64,000 bases of DNA. Origin: Stenocarpella maydis. Lineage: Eukaryota; Ascomycota; Sordariomycetes; Diaporthales; Diaporthaceae. Location: NCBI GenBank assembly GCA_002270565.1, contig NQMI01000118.1, positions 79,255 to 143,254 on the forward strand, read 5' to 3'. The notes below the pieces were generated by a model. That model did not search any database, was not told the DNA's origin, and worked only from the letters and a program-made list of their open reading frames with translations. Of this stretch, positions 43,162 to 55,560 are shown piece after piece. The position numbers and the translations under genes are program-made. Each line of letters starts with the position of its first letter. Position 1 is the stretch's first letter.

Positions 43162-44115
43162 CTACTCAGACCGTGGGAACATGTCCTTGTACCTTAGGAG
43201 ATATTCCCGATAGCTAGCGGGCTTCCTCCCGGTCAGTTTCTCCACAGCATCTGTCGTCTCTTTCATATGACCCAAAGCAACCATTTGGCCACAACAAAGC
43301 AGATCGTACATGCACAACTTGCAAGGTAACTTGGAAAAGTCACCATAAACATCATAGGGTAAGCCCTTGGCTTTCCACCACTGTTCCAGCTCCTCGTCGC
43401 TCACATTCTCAAACTTTCCCTTGTAGCCGCTCTGGCTCGCCATCCACTCGAATATCTCTCGGTTCGTCACAGCCTCGGGCCCGGTAACGGTGTATACCGT
43501 GTTTGGCTCGCCCTTGCCCATCAAGAGCGCGCCGTGCACCCGCCCACAGTCGTCCCTCGCAACGAAGGCACCCTTCATGTCGGCATCGTTAGACAACCAC
43601 CTGTCGCCCGTAAAACCCCAGCATTGCGCAAAGAACTGTGGGATGTTGTCCATGTACAGGTAGTTGCGCTGGATGTTGTACTGCAGGCCGCTCTCGCGGA
43701 TCAGGTTCTCGGTGTAGGCGTGGTCGCGCGGCAGGAAGGGCATATCCTCGCCGCCGTCGCCGAGGCCGGCCCCCACGAAGCTCGTGTAGACGATGCGCCG
43801 CACGCCAGCTGCCTTGGCGGTGTCTATGACGTTCTTGTGCTGTCTGCGCCGGCCCTTGCCGATCAGCCAGGTGGAGATGAAGGAGACGGCCTCGGCGCCG
43901 GCGAAGACGCGCATCATGTGGGTCGGGTCGTCATAGTTGAGCATGAGGATCTGGGCACCTTTTGCCTTGGCCTCGGCCACCAAGTCCTCGTTTATCCATG
44001 CTGGCTTGTGGCTGGTGAGGATGAGCTCGTCATCTGGGCCGGCTAGAGAAAGGGCGTGTGAGGCGGCTGCGCTGCCGAGGTTGCCGTCGCAACCTGTCAT
44101 GACGTACTTGGGCAT
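43162..44115 (-). CDS. NmrA-like NAD(P)-binding family protein (atypical short-chain dehydrogenase fold)
   Basis: Intronless, 317 aa, starting MPKYVMTGCDGNLGSAAASH. The TGCDGNLG motif at residues 7-14 is the GxxGxxG nucleotide-binding loop. Other supports are AVSFISTWLIG after the third strand, VRRIVYTSFVGAG where SDR proteins carry the active-site region, NIQRNYLYMDNIPQFFAQCW, and TVTGPEAVTNREIFEWMA typical of NmrA/YtfG-type quinone reductases and redox sensors. The Tyr-x-x-x-Lys of classical SDRs is absent. It may reduce quinones or act as an NADPH sensor; the sequence does not decide. It converges on the membrane-protein gene with 249 bp between the two stops. Confidence 0.88.
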   Translation of the reverse strand: MPKYVMTGCDGNLGSAAASHALSLAGPDDELILTSHKPAWINEDLVAEAKAKGAQILMLNYDDPTHMMRVFAGAEAVSFISTWLIGKGRRRQHKNVIDTAKAAGVRRIVYTSFVGAGLGDGGEDMPFLPRDHAYTENLIRESGLQYNIQRNYLYMDNIPQFFAQCWGFTGDRWLSNDADMKGAFVARDDCGRVHGALLMGKGEPNTVYTVTGPEAVTNREIFEWMASQSGYKGKFENVSDEELEQWWKAKGLPYDVYGDFSKLPCKLCMYDLLCCGQMVALGHMKETTDAVEKLTGRKPASYREYLLRYKDMFPRSE

Positions 44116-44980
44116 TTTGGTAATGGGTAGATATTTGAAATGTTGTTACGGAGATAGGGAATTATGAAATAGCTTGAGGTTGGTGCTGGTGGCATGAGAT
44201 GATCATCAGTGCCAAGGACAATTCAGACTTGTCTTTTGCGTGGAATAGGATCGGGTGAGAAGGTGGAATGTCCTCTCATTTATATACATGCCGCATTCAC
44301 GCGAGTGCATCTGCCCGAACAATGACACGAGATGGGATCCCTTTCCCCCGCGATTTCCAAAGGCGGATATTGCTCGCTCATGAGACCGCAGCAGCCCACA
44401 CAGGCCCTCCATGGTGGCTAGCTCGGTGCGGGTGACAATCATGCCACTTTTTGCGGGTCTCACGAGGTTACCAAAGTCGTGCGACAAGAACCGCCCGGAA
44501 CTTCCGTTCTCTGATTCAGAGAAACTCAAAAATCATATTAAGTGCGAACGATCCCACGCCGTCTTTGACTAGTCAATTCTCAGATAGCCATGATGACGGT
44601 CGGGTGGGCCTTTGACATGTGCGCTCACCTCTCTATAACCCGGCGGCGGCACTTTCTGCCGGCTTCTTACGCTAGCGCCATACAATATGCAGCGTAAAAA
44701 GTCCTACTGGGATATAAAGAGATCACATAATATCTGAAAGATGCATTTCAATGGTTCTTTTGGGTCATAGAATGCTGGGATATTGGTGTTGCCTACCGCT
44801 GTTCCACAGATGAGGTCGGTTAAACTAGGGCCGGAGTGACTGTTATGACTTGGCATGACATTTCAACGGCTCGGCTTTCCTCATGCAGTCTTACTGAGAA
44901 CCGCTCGTCTGCTCCGGTTGGTTGTCTGTGGCAAACGGAACATTACCCTCCCCACCCTTCTAACTATCAGTCAAAGTCCA
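44116..44980. other. Promoter side of the NmrA-like gene, nothing else recognised
   Basis: Only short frames. Confidence 0.4.
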
Positions 44981-45421
44981 TTCGGTCATAGTTCACCCAC
45001 CCAGCTTTTTATATTCACCCACCCAGCTATTTGTATAGGCGCACCCAGTATAAGAAATTAAGCGTGCAGCACGCCATAAATTCTTATACCTCCCCCCCCT
45101 CTCAAGCCCCTCCACACACCTAGAGGAAGGCCCTCCATACGCGCCCAGTGGAAGGCCCTCTATACACTCCTTTAAAAGTCCTTCCTCTACGTATATAGAG
45201 GGCCTTCCTCTAGGCATATACTGGGCGCATAAAGGGCGCATAGAGGGCCCAAAGGGTTAGGGTAGGCCTTTTAAGCTTTCTATATACCTAGTTAAGGGTA
45301 AGGTAGGGCCTAATATAGGGCTAAGGAGCTAGCGGTATACGATAACTAGGTGCGCTATACGCTTAATTTTTTGTACTGGGTGCGCCTATATAAAAAGCTG
45401 GGTGGGTAAACAGTAACCGAA
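44981..45421. mobile_element. 441-bp MITE-like element with long terminal inverted repeats
   Basis: Left end TTCGGTCATAGTTCACCC, then CACCCAGCTTTTTATAT and GGCGCACCCAGTATAAGAAA and TTAAGCGT; the right end is the reverse complement (ACGCTTAA, TACTGGGTGCGCC, AAAAAGCTGGGTGGG, CCGAA). The left end carries the CACCCACCCAGC module twice. The interior is built of inverted blocks around GAGGAAGGCCCTC, so the whole could fold into a hairpin. There is no coding capacity. A target duplication is not clear. A truncated relative lies at 39082. Confidence 0.8.
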
Positions 45422-46250
45422 GTCATTCTGCAACAGCTATTTCATCAGAAGACAAAAACTCTAACCAAAATATACATTATTTATCATTAAGCTATATTAT
45501 AGACCAGTTTTGAGTTCCTCTTCTCAGTGGGAACAAATCATAGTTGCCCCAAAGGGAATTAATTCATGATGCATGGTTTAAAAAACGACCATTCAGTTAC
45601 TACTTTTGCTAGTTTTGAACCAGAAACTACTATTTCGCACCAAAAGTCTTAGTATCAGACCATGGCTAGATAACCCCTGACATTTGTCTGTTAGCAATTT
45701 GTGCCGGTGCCGTCAAGCTTGACACCGTCAAGTTCGAAGCCACATGACTCAAAGCACGGACACAAATTGCTCAAGATTGGCAATATAAAAAGGCTGTGGT
45801 CTTCCAGACTGCTACCACGATTTGTTCCTGCAATCGAACAACCATCTGTGATACCAAGCGGCACAAGCCTTCTCAATCACAACCACTTGAAAACAATCAT
45901 CCGGCTAATACCACTCATAAAGTTATTCGGCCGAGAGCTACAATACTTGCACTTCGATTTAATCAAGTCCACGTGGCTGACCCCCTGAAACGAGCGCGTC
46001 GACAGCTGAAGTTGAAACAGACCATCAAGGTATGGCAATCATGCTTCCTTGCTTCGAATGAAGGAACAGAGCTGACAGAGGGACAGCAGCAGAATGGATA
46101 CCAGTACAACAGCCAAGTCTGGGTCAAAGCGAGGGCCACACTTGTGATCTCCTTTGGATCCATCACATAAATTCTCAATATTATTTCTTTTGAGAACGGA
46201 TATTCGCACCTGAAAAAACAGATAACGCACCCGCTTAAACGGACCCCATA
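45422..46250. other. Transition into the AT-rich block, no supported gene
   Basis: A 124-codon frame at 45796-46170 (plus) has no recognised domain, and a read continuing from 45735 in the same frame looks like a decayed fragment. Nothing firm. Confidence 0.35.
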
Positions 46251-48062
46251 TATATGAATTAAAAAACACTATAGGCTTGCTATATAAATCATTAATACAC
46301 TCTTATTAACTATATTTATTCTTAAATCCTTATATCCTTATTGTAATTCTGGCCCTAGTGGTTTAGTGGTTTTCTCGTTGCTTATAAGGATGAATTCTTA
46401 TTAACTCAAGTACCTTAATCTTATCTTAGGTCTTTTTTTCCTCCTCCTTATCGCTAGTGATATTATTAATGATATTTTTAGCTATTAGATCTACCTGGGA
46501 TAGCTGGTTGATTGTTCTTTATAGCTTTTTTGCTGGTGGCGGTGTGATTGTTGCTAAGGAGGACTTCCGGCTAGACTGATAGTCTGGCTGCTGGGTTGCT
46601 TTCTTTATAAGGCTAGCTGCTAGTTATTAGTCTTGTTGGATAGCTTCTCGCTGGGTTTTCTTACTGCGGATATCCTCTTTATTCAGTGACTATAGGGTTG
46701 AGTTATTATACTCCTAATTTAAGTTGACTCTCTATATTAAGGCTGTTATTACCCTTATTTTATCCCCTACCTTGCTTTCTAAATTAGTAGTTGATAAGGA
46801 TGTCTTCTTGCTTATTATGGCCTTCCTATGGCTTATAAGGATGCTATCTTTATTGGTTCTAAATATTGATATATTATAAGGTCTTCCCTTTATTGTAGTA
46901 ACCTTCTTTGGCGAGAGAATTAGAAGGAGAGGGTTCCTAATAGAGAGGTTGCAATTAAGCTAGTAAAACTTATAAATATTATCTTTTCTAAGAAGATATC
47001 TAGCTTCCTCTTTATTAGTAATTTAATTGGTATAAATTAACCTATATTATATAAATATATAGTAATTATAAGTTAATTATAAGTAATTTCTTTATAAGGA
47101 TTGCTTCTTTAGCATATGTTTTATGTGTAATCTTATTATTAAGAGAAGTTTAAGTGCTGCTTATAAGACTTAAGTTGGAAGCTTGCTTAGCTACTTCTGC
47201 CTGTTAAACTTCTTAAGTAAGGCTATTTTCTAATAGGCTTCTTCTAGATAAATTCCTTGAGTAGTGTTTTTAAGGGCCTTAATAGAAGCCTTAATTAGAT
47301 AGAGAATATTGCCTATCTTGTAGCTAAGATAGATCTTTAACTTCTGGTGTAAGGCTTCTGTAAAGGATGTTATATATAAGCTGAAGTTAAGGATCTTGTA
47401 GGTTTTATATGTGGCCTATTTAGTGATAATCTTCTTCTTTTTATTAATATATGAGGTCTTAAGGTAGTTGATAATCTCTAGCTGGTTTGAAAACTCCTCC
47501 TATAGGTGCTGCTAAGCTGTATTATAGGTCTTGTAATCGTTTGAATATTTTATAAACTTGAGGAGGTTAAATAAGGCCTATTAGGTGTGGGGAATCTTAT
47601 CTGGGACCCTTGCTGGTATTGTTTTTTATTCCTTGCTGGGGTGTTAAGTAACTCCTTGGCTTTGATATCTTTATTCTTTTCGGCCTTATCTGCTTTATTC
47701 TCCTCTTCTCTTAATATTGCTGTTATTGAAAACGGGCCCAGAGGGGAGAGCGAGAGGACAAAACCTCCACACACACAAAAAGGCACACGTTCTGCTAGAG
47801 CCCTGATCAAGCAACCACCCCAAGAGGAGCGTGGAAGGCAAGAAGAGGAGCCCCTGACGCGATAGGAGAGTTATGAGGGGAATAGAGGGTGCTAAAAAGG
47901 AGAGGCAGAAAAAGAGGGCACAAGAAATAGTTTTATAGTATACACGTATATATCTGACAGATATAAATTCATAGGGTATAAAAAGATTGATTCTCTAGGA
48001 CTAGAAATTTCTTAAAAGTAATGCAGGAAGGCCCCTTCTTATAGCCTTGGAGGGAGGGGGGG
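46251..48062. repeat. RIP-degraded repeat block
   Basis: AT-rich throughout, full of stops in all frames, with a GC-richer patch at 47740-47870. It is probably the outer continuation of the repeat in the left arm; its partner would lie beyond the right edge of the window. No domain was recognised. Confidence 0.6.
46357..46425 (+). ncRNA. tRNA-like relic (possible SINE head)
   Basis: CCTAGTGGTTTAGTGGT resembles the D-arm/A box of a fungal glycine-type tRNA, followed by CTCGTTGC and, about 45 bases on, AACTCAAGTACC, which could be a mutated B box. The sequence cannot fold into a full cloverleaf as it stands, so it is not called as a functional tRNA. Confidence 0.3.
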
Positions 48063-49249
48063 GGGATGCTAAGGCTGGTTTTCCTCTGGATTCTGAAATA
48101 TGCTGGTTCCCCTAGACCCTGGAACACACCCCTCTCCGGACCATTATAAAGAACAAGTAATGGTCCGCCCGAAATAACCAAAATTACTTTCCTCCTCTAA
48201 TTAGATAAGCCACCTGAATTTAGCTCTATTGGACCCTTTGTAGCTCTTGATTCCTGGCCCGCTTATCCCTACTCTCATTCTGCTATAGCACGCTTGGTCT
48301 GCAATCCTTCTCCTCTCGCTCAGCTGCCTTTTTGTGAGCTTAGGATTGATGGCTGTTACTGATTGCCAGCATGGGAACTTAGCAATTTGCTTCCTTAGTT
48401 CCTACCTACTTGCTTGCATTCCGGTTGTGCTCCTGAATCATTATGATTCTTATTGTAGTAGGTGATGGGCGATATAATGGCGGTATAGCTGGAATAAAGG
48501 ATAGAAATAATAATGAAGACCTTAAGATACCTAATTGCTTAGGGGTTATCCCACCTATATTTATGTTTCCTTTTGGGGATATATTCCTAATGCTTGCCTC
48601 CGATATCTGCTGCAAGAGAAGTTTAACAGGGTTACCCTATAGCATTCCAACCCTGCTCTAATTAGGCGTTTGTAGAGCAGTTCTTGCTTCACTTGGTGTC
48701 CCAAGACTATCTTCTCCATATATCCATACCCTATCTGCCTGAGGCAGAGGCTTAGGTATCTTAGACGGGTCCTTATGAAGTCCAAGCCCAGATATTATGA
48801 TCAGATCCTTTACAGCTGCACTAGGTATCTTAGATGTTAGGATAGGTGGCTAGTTCTTTAAGCTATTAGGGGCAATAAGAGTTTTGCTTAACCTGGAAGT
48901 CCAGACATTAGTAGGCCTTAAAAGATCAGCCTTATTAAATCTCACTATAAGGAAGCCCAGCAGATTTTATCCCGGTTCTAATCCTATACTAGGTATAATG
49001 TAATACTTAATCTCCCCCTTATTTATCCCTAAGATATTAGCTTAAGAGTATACAACATTCTTTCCTACTACAAGCCTCTTATACTTATTATAGCTGATAA
49101 CTAGAGTATTCTGGATGCCCCTGATTAGATACCTGGATCCATTAATTTCCAATCGGATAGCAAAACCCTAGATAAGAGCTAAAGCTTTCTTAGCGGGCAA
49201 GCCAGGAAGGGCGGATTCAAGCAGCCTGATCTTAATCTAATCTCCAAAC

Positions 49250-49900
49250 TCCCAGCCATTCTTTCCACAATTTTCTCAGAAGAAAAAGGCAATATAGGTA
49301 GCCATAAGGAGTCCATAGGCAGTTAATCCTAGCTACAGTATAACCTTTACTTGGACTGCTGTACATGCTTGTTTTAAGAATCCTTTAGGTAGCCTAAGGG
49401 TAAGGAAGTATGCAATACAGTCCCTTATACAGGGGTATATCCTATCATGAGTTCTCCAATCAGGATGAGTATTAATTATACTAAGTCATTTAGTATCCCT
49501 ATTGAAGATGCTTAATACCCAATGGCCTGGGGTATGCATAACTTAGATGATAAACCTCTAGCTGTCCTTTAGTGAGTGGTATCTCCACAATCTAGGGGGT
49601 TCTCCATTAATATTATAGGTTATGGGCACTACAAAGACCAGGTTGCTAAAATCAATTAGCTGCTAATTGATAAGCCTCAGAATATAATCAGTATATAGGC
49701 ATACTTCTTGAGCTAGGAGACCTTCTGCATTATAAAGAGTCATGAGGAAGTTGCTATAGTAAGTGCCAAATAGGTTCTTCTGCCTAGGGGGGTCTCTAAA
49801 CTAAGGATAGGGATTAATGCCCTTAAAATATATATCTACCACCTGCTGCGCATAATTACTATGCCCCCATTTTTAATTCTGAAAGAATGATAGTTACACT
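49250..49900 (-). pseudogene. ULP1/C48-like cysteine protease domain relic, left copy
   Basis: Minus-strand reading gives QVMHTPGHWVLSIFNRDTK, THPDWRTHDRIYP, then VQVKVIL and LTAYGLLMATYIAFFF, the H-W, D, Q and C-G-x-x layout of ULP1/SENP peptidases. The catalytic His is kept (codon at 49522-49524); the Cys position is Tyr (49315-49317), a single G-to-A change. Stops interrupt the frame. Confidence 0.6.
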
Positions 49901-50817
49901 AAAAAGTCTGATATATTAAAAACTTAAGAGAGTGCTAACCCATTATTAAGGATTCTAGTTTCAAATGAGTCTTTTATTAGGTCTATACTAGCTCCATAAT
50001 CCTAGTTTCCTTAATTGCAGATATTATATAGGTTGGGAAATCTTAGCTGCTATATAGGGTTAATATTATCAAAATTCATAATAAAGGGCAACACTAAAAG
50101 TCATGCTTTAAGGCCAACCTAATCAGAAGGGTCTGGGTACTTAATAATAGGCATAGGGGTGTTAAGATTGTTTATGGGGCTGACTTGGCCTTTTAAACTA
50201 TTGATGGCTATAAACTGGATTAATAAGGATCCCTTCTTCTTTCCCTTACCTTTCTTTATTATTTGCTAGCTTAAGGAAGACATCTTTCTGATCAATCAGA
50301 CTGGGGGAAAAGGGTGCTAAGGCAAGGAGAAATTAGGTAACGGAGGGGAGGTGATGAGTTTTAAGGGTAGAGGTTGATAGTTATAGCAGCTTTTGAGTCT
50401 TAATGATATAAGTTGTGCTATGCTAATTAGAGATCAGCTGAGGTGTAGTGGTTATAGAAGAAGTAGTTGGGTTGGAGGTTATGGCAGAAAGGTGGGCTTT
50501 TATTAGAAGGGGAGCCTCAAGATAGGTAAATCACTCAAGCTAGTAAATCACTTAACTTCCTTCCCTTTTCTGCCAGGCAGCAACCTTTGCTACTTTAAAT
50601 GCTTCTGATAAGAGCTCCTCTCTCCAACTTTTCATATTTAAAGTTGCTTTCCCCCTACTAATCCTTTTCTTCAACTTCCCCCCAACAGCATCATTAACTA
50701 TCAATCATTAATCTTATCATCAAACCATCAAGCCTCTCTGATTAGATAAGCTTTACTATTGCTATATCTTCTCCTCCTTAACTAAGCTAAGAAGAGAAGG
50801 GAAAAGGTAAGGAGCAA

Positions 50818-51654
50818 TTGCCTCCTATCATTAGGGTCTTCAAAACATACAATCCTCCTCCTATCCATAAAGAGGGCATCTGCACTTATTTTCAGTTAAA
50901 CACAATCCTTTTACAAAACCAGGTCCATAAATTACCGCTTCACAAGGCCTTTACAATAAATATCAAGATATACAACCTTAAGGGCAGAAGCAAGGGTCTT
51001 TATATCCTATAGACCCTCTCCTTAATACACAAATCTGAGCTGCTTAAACTGTTCTTTCCCTTTCTAAAAGCCCTAAAGGCTTACAAATACCTACAGTCTT
51101 GCCTTAGCACTCTAATTAAAGGAGGTCCGAATGATGTTTTTATTAAGCATATAAATGGTGGCCCTTATGAGAAGTATATATCTTAACTATGCCAGGGGAA
51201 TAACCTTCATTAGGGCCCGGCTCTCCTTATTGCCTTCTTTGGTTGTTACAATATGAACCCATGCGACTATTATATGCAGCAGATAGGGGCTAACTACAAC
51301 CGAATAACTCTCTAAGGCATCATCCCCATTATAATCCCTTTCTTTAAGTGCTAATTGCTCTAAGAATTTCAAGATAATACTTACACTAATTATATCTATT
51401 ATATTAAGGGTTACCTTTATAATTTCAAGATGCTAAAGATTTCTAAGAGTAGTTATAACTATATTACTAATATGTATTCCAATCTAATTAATAAACCTTT
51501 AAATATACCTCCTTTAAAGCTCTTATTAGGCAAGTATACTAAGGCAGCCACTAAGATAGGATATAAGGAAACTCATGCAAATGCTGTAGGTGAGATTACT
51601 GGATATATGCCCAGGAAGTTCAAGTATAAGCCTACGGATCTCCAGTTATAGTCA
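50818..51654 (+). pseudogene. Unidentified coding relic, conserved between the two arms (left copy)
   Basis: A series of frames in one register with a few stops, the last being 73 codons at 51430-51651 (MLKISKSSYNYITNMYSNLI, ending GYMPRKFKYKPTDLQL). The same frame is open in the right arm at 60951-60736 with mostly conservative changes. It runs on the strand opposite to the gypsy pol and ULP1 modules. I cannot name the family. Confidence 0.5.
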
Positions 51655-52699
51655 TAAGGTGATCAGAAGGGTTAGGTAAGGCTAGGGTGGATCCAGTTTT
51701 TCAGGTTACTAATACTTCTTTTAATAGTAAATTAAGAACTAATGATTTTTATCTTACATATAGTCCCAAGAGAAGTATACTTATCTAATTAGAGATATAA
51801 TATTGTTTTAACTTTTTTATATCTTAACTTTTTTTTATATCTTAACTTTTTTTTATATCTTAACTTTTTTATATCTTATTCTAGAATTCATATTCCTTTA
51901 GCTTGAGGTTATTAGGGTTGATAAGTAGAATGTCTATATGTAGTATTATCCTTTAAGTTTGATTAGCTGAATCCAATAAGTCTGAATTATATAAGCTATC
52001 TATATCTGAGTATGCTTACACTTAGGGGACCATCCGGCCAGGAAGAGACTAGTCTTAGTACTAATTATTATTATCCTGATTAGGGGTGGTGGGATGGAGT
52101 ATATTGTCTAGCTTATCTGGGAAGATATTGTATTTAGCTACTTCTAATAGCTTCCTTTTAGTTTATTAACTTTCAGGAGGGTTGTCCTCCTAAAGAAAAG
52201 GCACCTCTAGCTCCTAAATTTCCTTCTTATAGATGAATTTCTTTAGGCACATTAAGGGATAGGTCCTATTAATAGGGATCCCATTAGGGGTCCTTAGCTT
52301 ATATACGTTATTAGGCTTAATAGCATTAATAATATAAGGCCTAAACTATTAATATATTAGCTTTTAGAATAATAAGTAATTAGATTTCCTCTGCTTATTT
52401 ACAACTAGTATAAGGTTATCTTTTATAAGAGGCTTGGGTCTATAGAATCCCTAGTAGGTATCTCTAGCTACTGCCTTTCTTCTTTACTTAGCAACTAACT
52501 CCTAGGCACATAAAACATCTTATTTTAGATCCAGTAATAAGCGTAATTAACATTCTAGTACCTAATTAGAGATCATATAGGGTAACTAAGCTTAAACCTA
52601 CTAAATAGGGATCTCCATTTTAATAGGTAATACCAGGTTAAATCTATAAAGCAGGTAAAATAGGCTTTTCTTATATAACCGCCTTAAGGACATCCTATT

Positions 52700-54220
52700 A
52701 GTAAAGAGTATATAAAGAAGGATCTTTTTCTATCTAGTTATACCCCTATCCAGTATCTTTCCTAAGGCTAATATAATATTAAAGTAGCTATATTCCACAA
52801 TACTATTCACCCTAGGATTATATATAGATATTCTAATCTAATATACCCTAAGGTATCTAAGGTATTTAGTAAAGTCTCTAAGGTTCTTAGGTCCCCTATC
52901 TATAACTACTAATATGAGCAAGCCCCATTTAAGTAGAAACTTATTAATAAAAAATCACTTAATATTCTTTAAGTTAGCAGCCCTAAGAGCTATTACCTTA
53001 GGCCATCTTATAAGGTTATAATATCCTTCTATAAGGTATTAATATCCCTAATCAGAGAGCAAATGCTAAATATTAATATAAATTTTTAAAAATNGATAAA
53101 ATAAACTCCATATATATAAAACTAAAGCTATCTAATTATATAGAGTATAGCCTAATACTTACATTTTATTATATCATAAAGCTTCTTAGCAGCAGTCTAT
53201 AAGCCACTCTTATACCAAACCAGATAATAAACCCTATCTTTTACCTATATCAGGCAAGCACCCCAGCCATCCAGGCTTACATTAACTATAAGGATAATCT
53301 CTCCCCCATTATAGTTAATATTTATAAGGTAGGGTTTTAAAGTAATTATTAACTTAAGGGTATTTATAGCTTCCTAGCAGCTTTTAGTCTAAATAAATAA
53401 AGTACCCTTCTTTAGCAGGTTGAAGAGAGGATATAATATAATTTTATAAAAGGGCATCCAGATTTAGTAAAAATTAATTAGGCTGAGAAATAATTAGAGC
53501 TAGCTGATATTTTCACAGGTCTCCTACTCCTTAATCTTAATAATCTTCTTATTTATAGGAGAGCAGCCCAGAGTCCCGCACATATAACCTATAATATTAG
53601 CCTGCTTTTTGTATTATTTGAATTTAGTAGCATTAATCACACTACCAGCAAGCTCTATATTAAAAAGCATATCATCAAGGTTCTTAATATACTCTGTAAT
53701 ATACCTTTATACCTTAGGAAGGTTATTAAGCTCCTAATTATTATAGGTAGACTCTAGCCCTTTTACTATAATATTGTTAAGGAATGAGCGGCAGACTATT
53801 AGAATTAGGTTGTAAAATAAGCGAACCATACATCTTATGAACTATACTACTAAGTTTATAGCTCTTATAGGCAGCCTACACTGTTGAAATAGCCCGATCA
53901 GAGTTATAAAGGTGGTAATATTATAGCTTTTCTCTTTTAGCTTAATCTGGTTATACTCTAAGAAAAAGTCTAAGAGTGATAGAACCTAATACATTATAAA
54001 CTCCTTAGTAAACTCATTAGCAGCTGGAGAAATAAAGGCATCTCTAATTATAACCTGATTAGCCTTAGAGACATTATTAATTAACTAATAGCTACTATCC
54101 TTCTTCTTAATAAGGAACCACTGGTTTTAATAGGGGGTATGGGATTCTTTAATTATACCCCTAGCTTCTTGCTCCCTTAATATTTTAATAGCAGTCTCCC
54201 TTAATACTCTAGGGAGCTCA
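52700..54220 (-). pseudogene. Ty3/gypsy reverse transcriptase and integrase relic
   Basis: Minus strand, from about 54215: REQEARGIIKESHTPY, NQWFLIKKKDSSYQLIN, NQVIIRDAFISPAANEF, SLLDFFLEYNQIKLKEKS, NITTFITLIGLFQQCRLPI, the standard fungal Ty3 RT series; then at about 53010-52740 WPKVIALRAANLKNIK, VIDRGPKNLRDFTKYLRYL and RISIYNPRVNSIVEYSYF, the integrase core around D-x-G-P-x-N and Y-x-P-x-x-N-x-x-V-E. RT before integrase places it in Metaviridae. Stops are frequent; an N at 53094 lies between the two domains. Confidence 0.8.
53094..53094. other. Single N (assembly join) inside left arm
   Basis: Lies between RT and integrase remnants, so sequence may be missing here. Confidence 0.8.
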
Positions 54221-55149
54221 ATAGTTTTTATCTAATATACCTGGTAAGGAACTATCTTAATAGACTAAAAAGGAGCAATATCTATGCTGATTTAGGAGAT
54301 ATAAGACTAATCCTATATAAGAGCTTCTTCCCTATTCTCTAAGAGGTGAGTAAATATTAACTTTTCCTAATTAGAGAGCCCATTATAGTTTCCCATAATA
54401 ATATACTAAAGGTGCTCTAGTATTAATTGTAACCCCCTTAGAATGGAGGAGAATCTGGGTCTAATCTATGGGTTATATTTGCTTCCTCTACTAGTATTAA
54501 TTAGATGCCTGACTCTAGCCTTATGGCTTAGCTTTTAATTTATAGTTCCCTTAGGGATAGTGCTATTAGAGGGAAAGTTGTTAATAGAGTGGACTTTTAC
54601 CCCTACCCTTTTATATAGGGTCCTAATAGCTGGAGCGGTTGCCCCCTTTTCTTGATCTGGACGGAATTAAGTTGTAAGTCTCTAGAGTATACTTATCTGG
54701 ATAAAAGACTGCTAATTAGAGTAATCTGATAGGATATTAGGCCTATGGATATAGAGAAAGGAGGTGAAAAATTTTAGTACTAGGGTTCTGGCTTCCTTAT
54801 TTAAAAGGCTCCTAAGGATATTATTATCCTGGGATAACCTAAGGTCGGTTTTAAGAGGGTCCATTAGGGCTCCAATTATAACCTGCTTCTGATTAGAGGA
54901 GTCTGGCTGAAGGAGGACTATTATCACCCTTTAAGGAAGGTATTTTTAGGGAACCATTATACCTTTAGTAGCAGCCACCTAGAAAGGCTTCTGGTTCCTC
55001 CTCCCCAGCCTATATATTACTTGCAACCCATTAAGAGTAATATATGCAAAAAGGAACCCCCTTAATTACTTAAAAGTCAAGTTTATATTTAAAAAAAAAA
55101 GGCATCCCTAAAAGGATATTATAGATAGTATTATATATTTTATTATCTA

Positions 55150-55560
55150 TAATAAAGAAAATAGCCCTTATCCTATTATAGCTAATATATACCCACTCCT
55201 TAGTTACTCTAATTAGTATAAATAATGCTTTATTATAAACTATAGAGTTTATATCTTAGAGTGAAGTATAGGATAACTTATTCTAGCAGCAATAGGATAA
55301 AGGAAGAAGATTCATCTTAGTACTTATATTCAGTAGGGCTGGAAGGATCTTATAGCTCTCTAAAGCAATCCTAATATTTAGGTAGGCGGATTTATAGCAA
55401 CTATAGTTTACTATATTAGTAGTTTGAGATGATATTAAATTTACCTTATACCTAATGATATATATTTGATTAGAGCTTAAGTATTGCTTATATTTAATTT
55501 TGGATGAAGTAGAGACTATATTGAGTCCTAGACCTATAGCTTGAGGCATATCCCTATCCG
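55150..55560 (-). pseudogene. Ty3/gypsy protease region relic, left copy
   Basis: The open frame at 55549-55283 ends with ALLNISTKMNLLPLSY, where the family has an A-L-x-D-T-G-type aspartic-protease motif; the Asp is read as Asn, a G-to-A change. Downstream, a broken frame gives LLGMPFFFKYKLDF, the usual LLGMPFL end of the protease. The right copy is at 59492. Confidence 0.6.

Noticed and set aside
48443..48661. Open frame MILIVVGDGRYNGG... on the plus strand, matched at 63617-63318
   Set aside because: Conserved between arms, but the opposite strand at the same place is equally open in both copies, so the coding strand cannot be decided.
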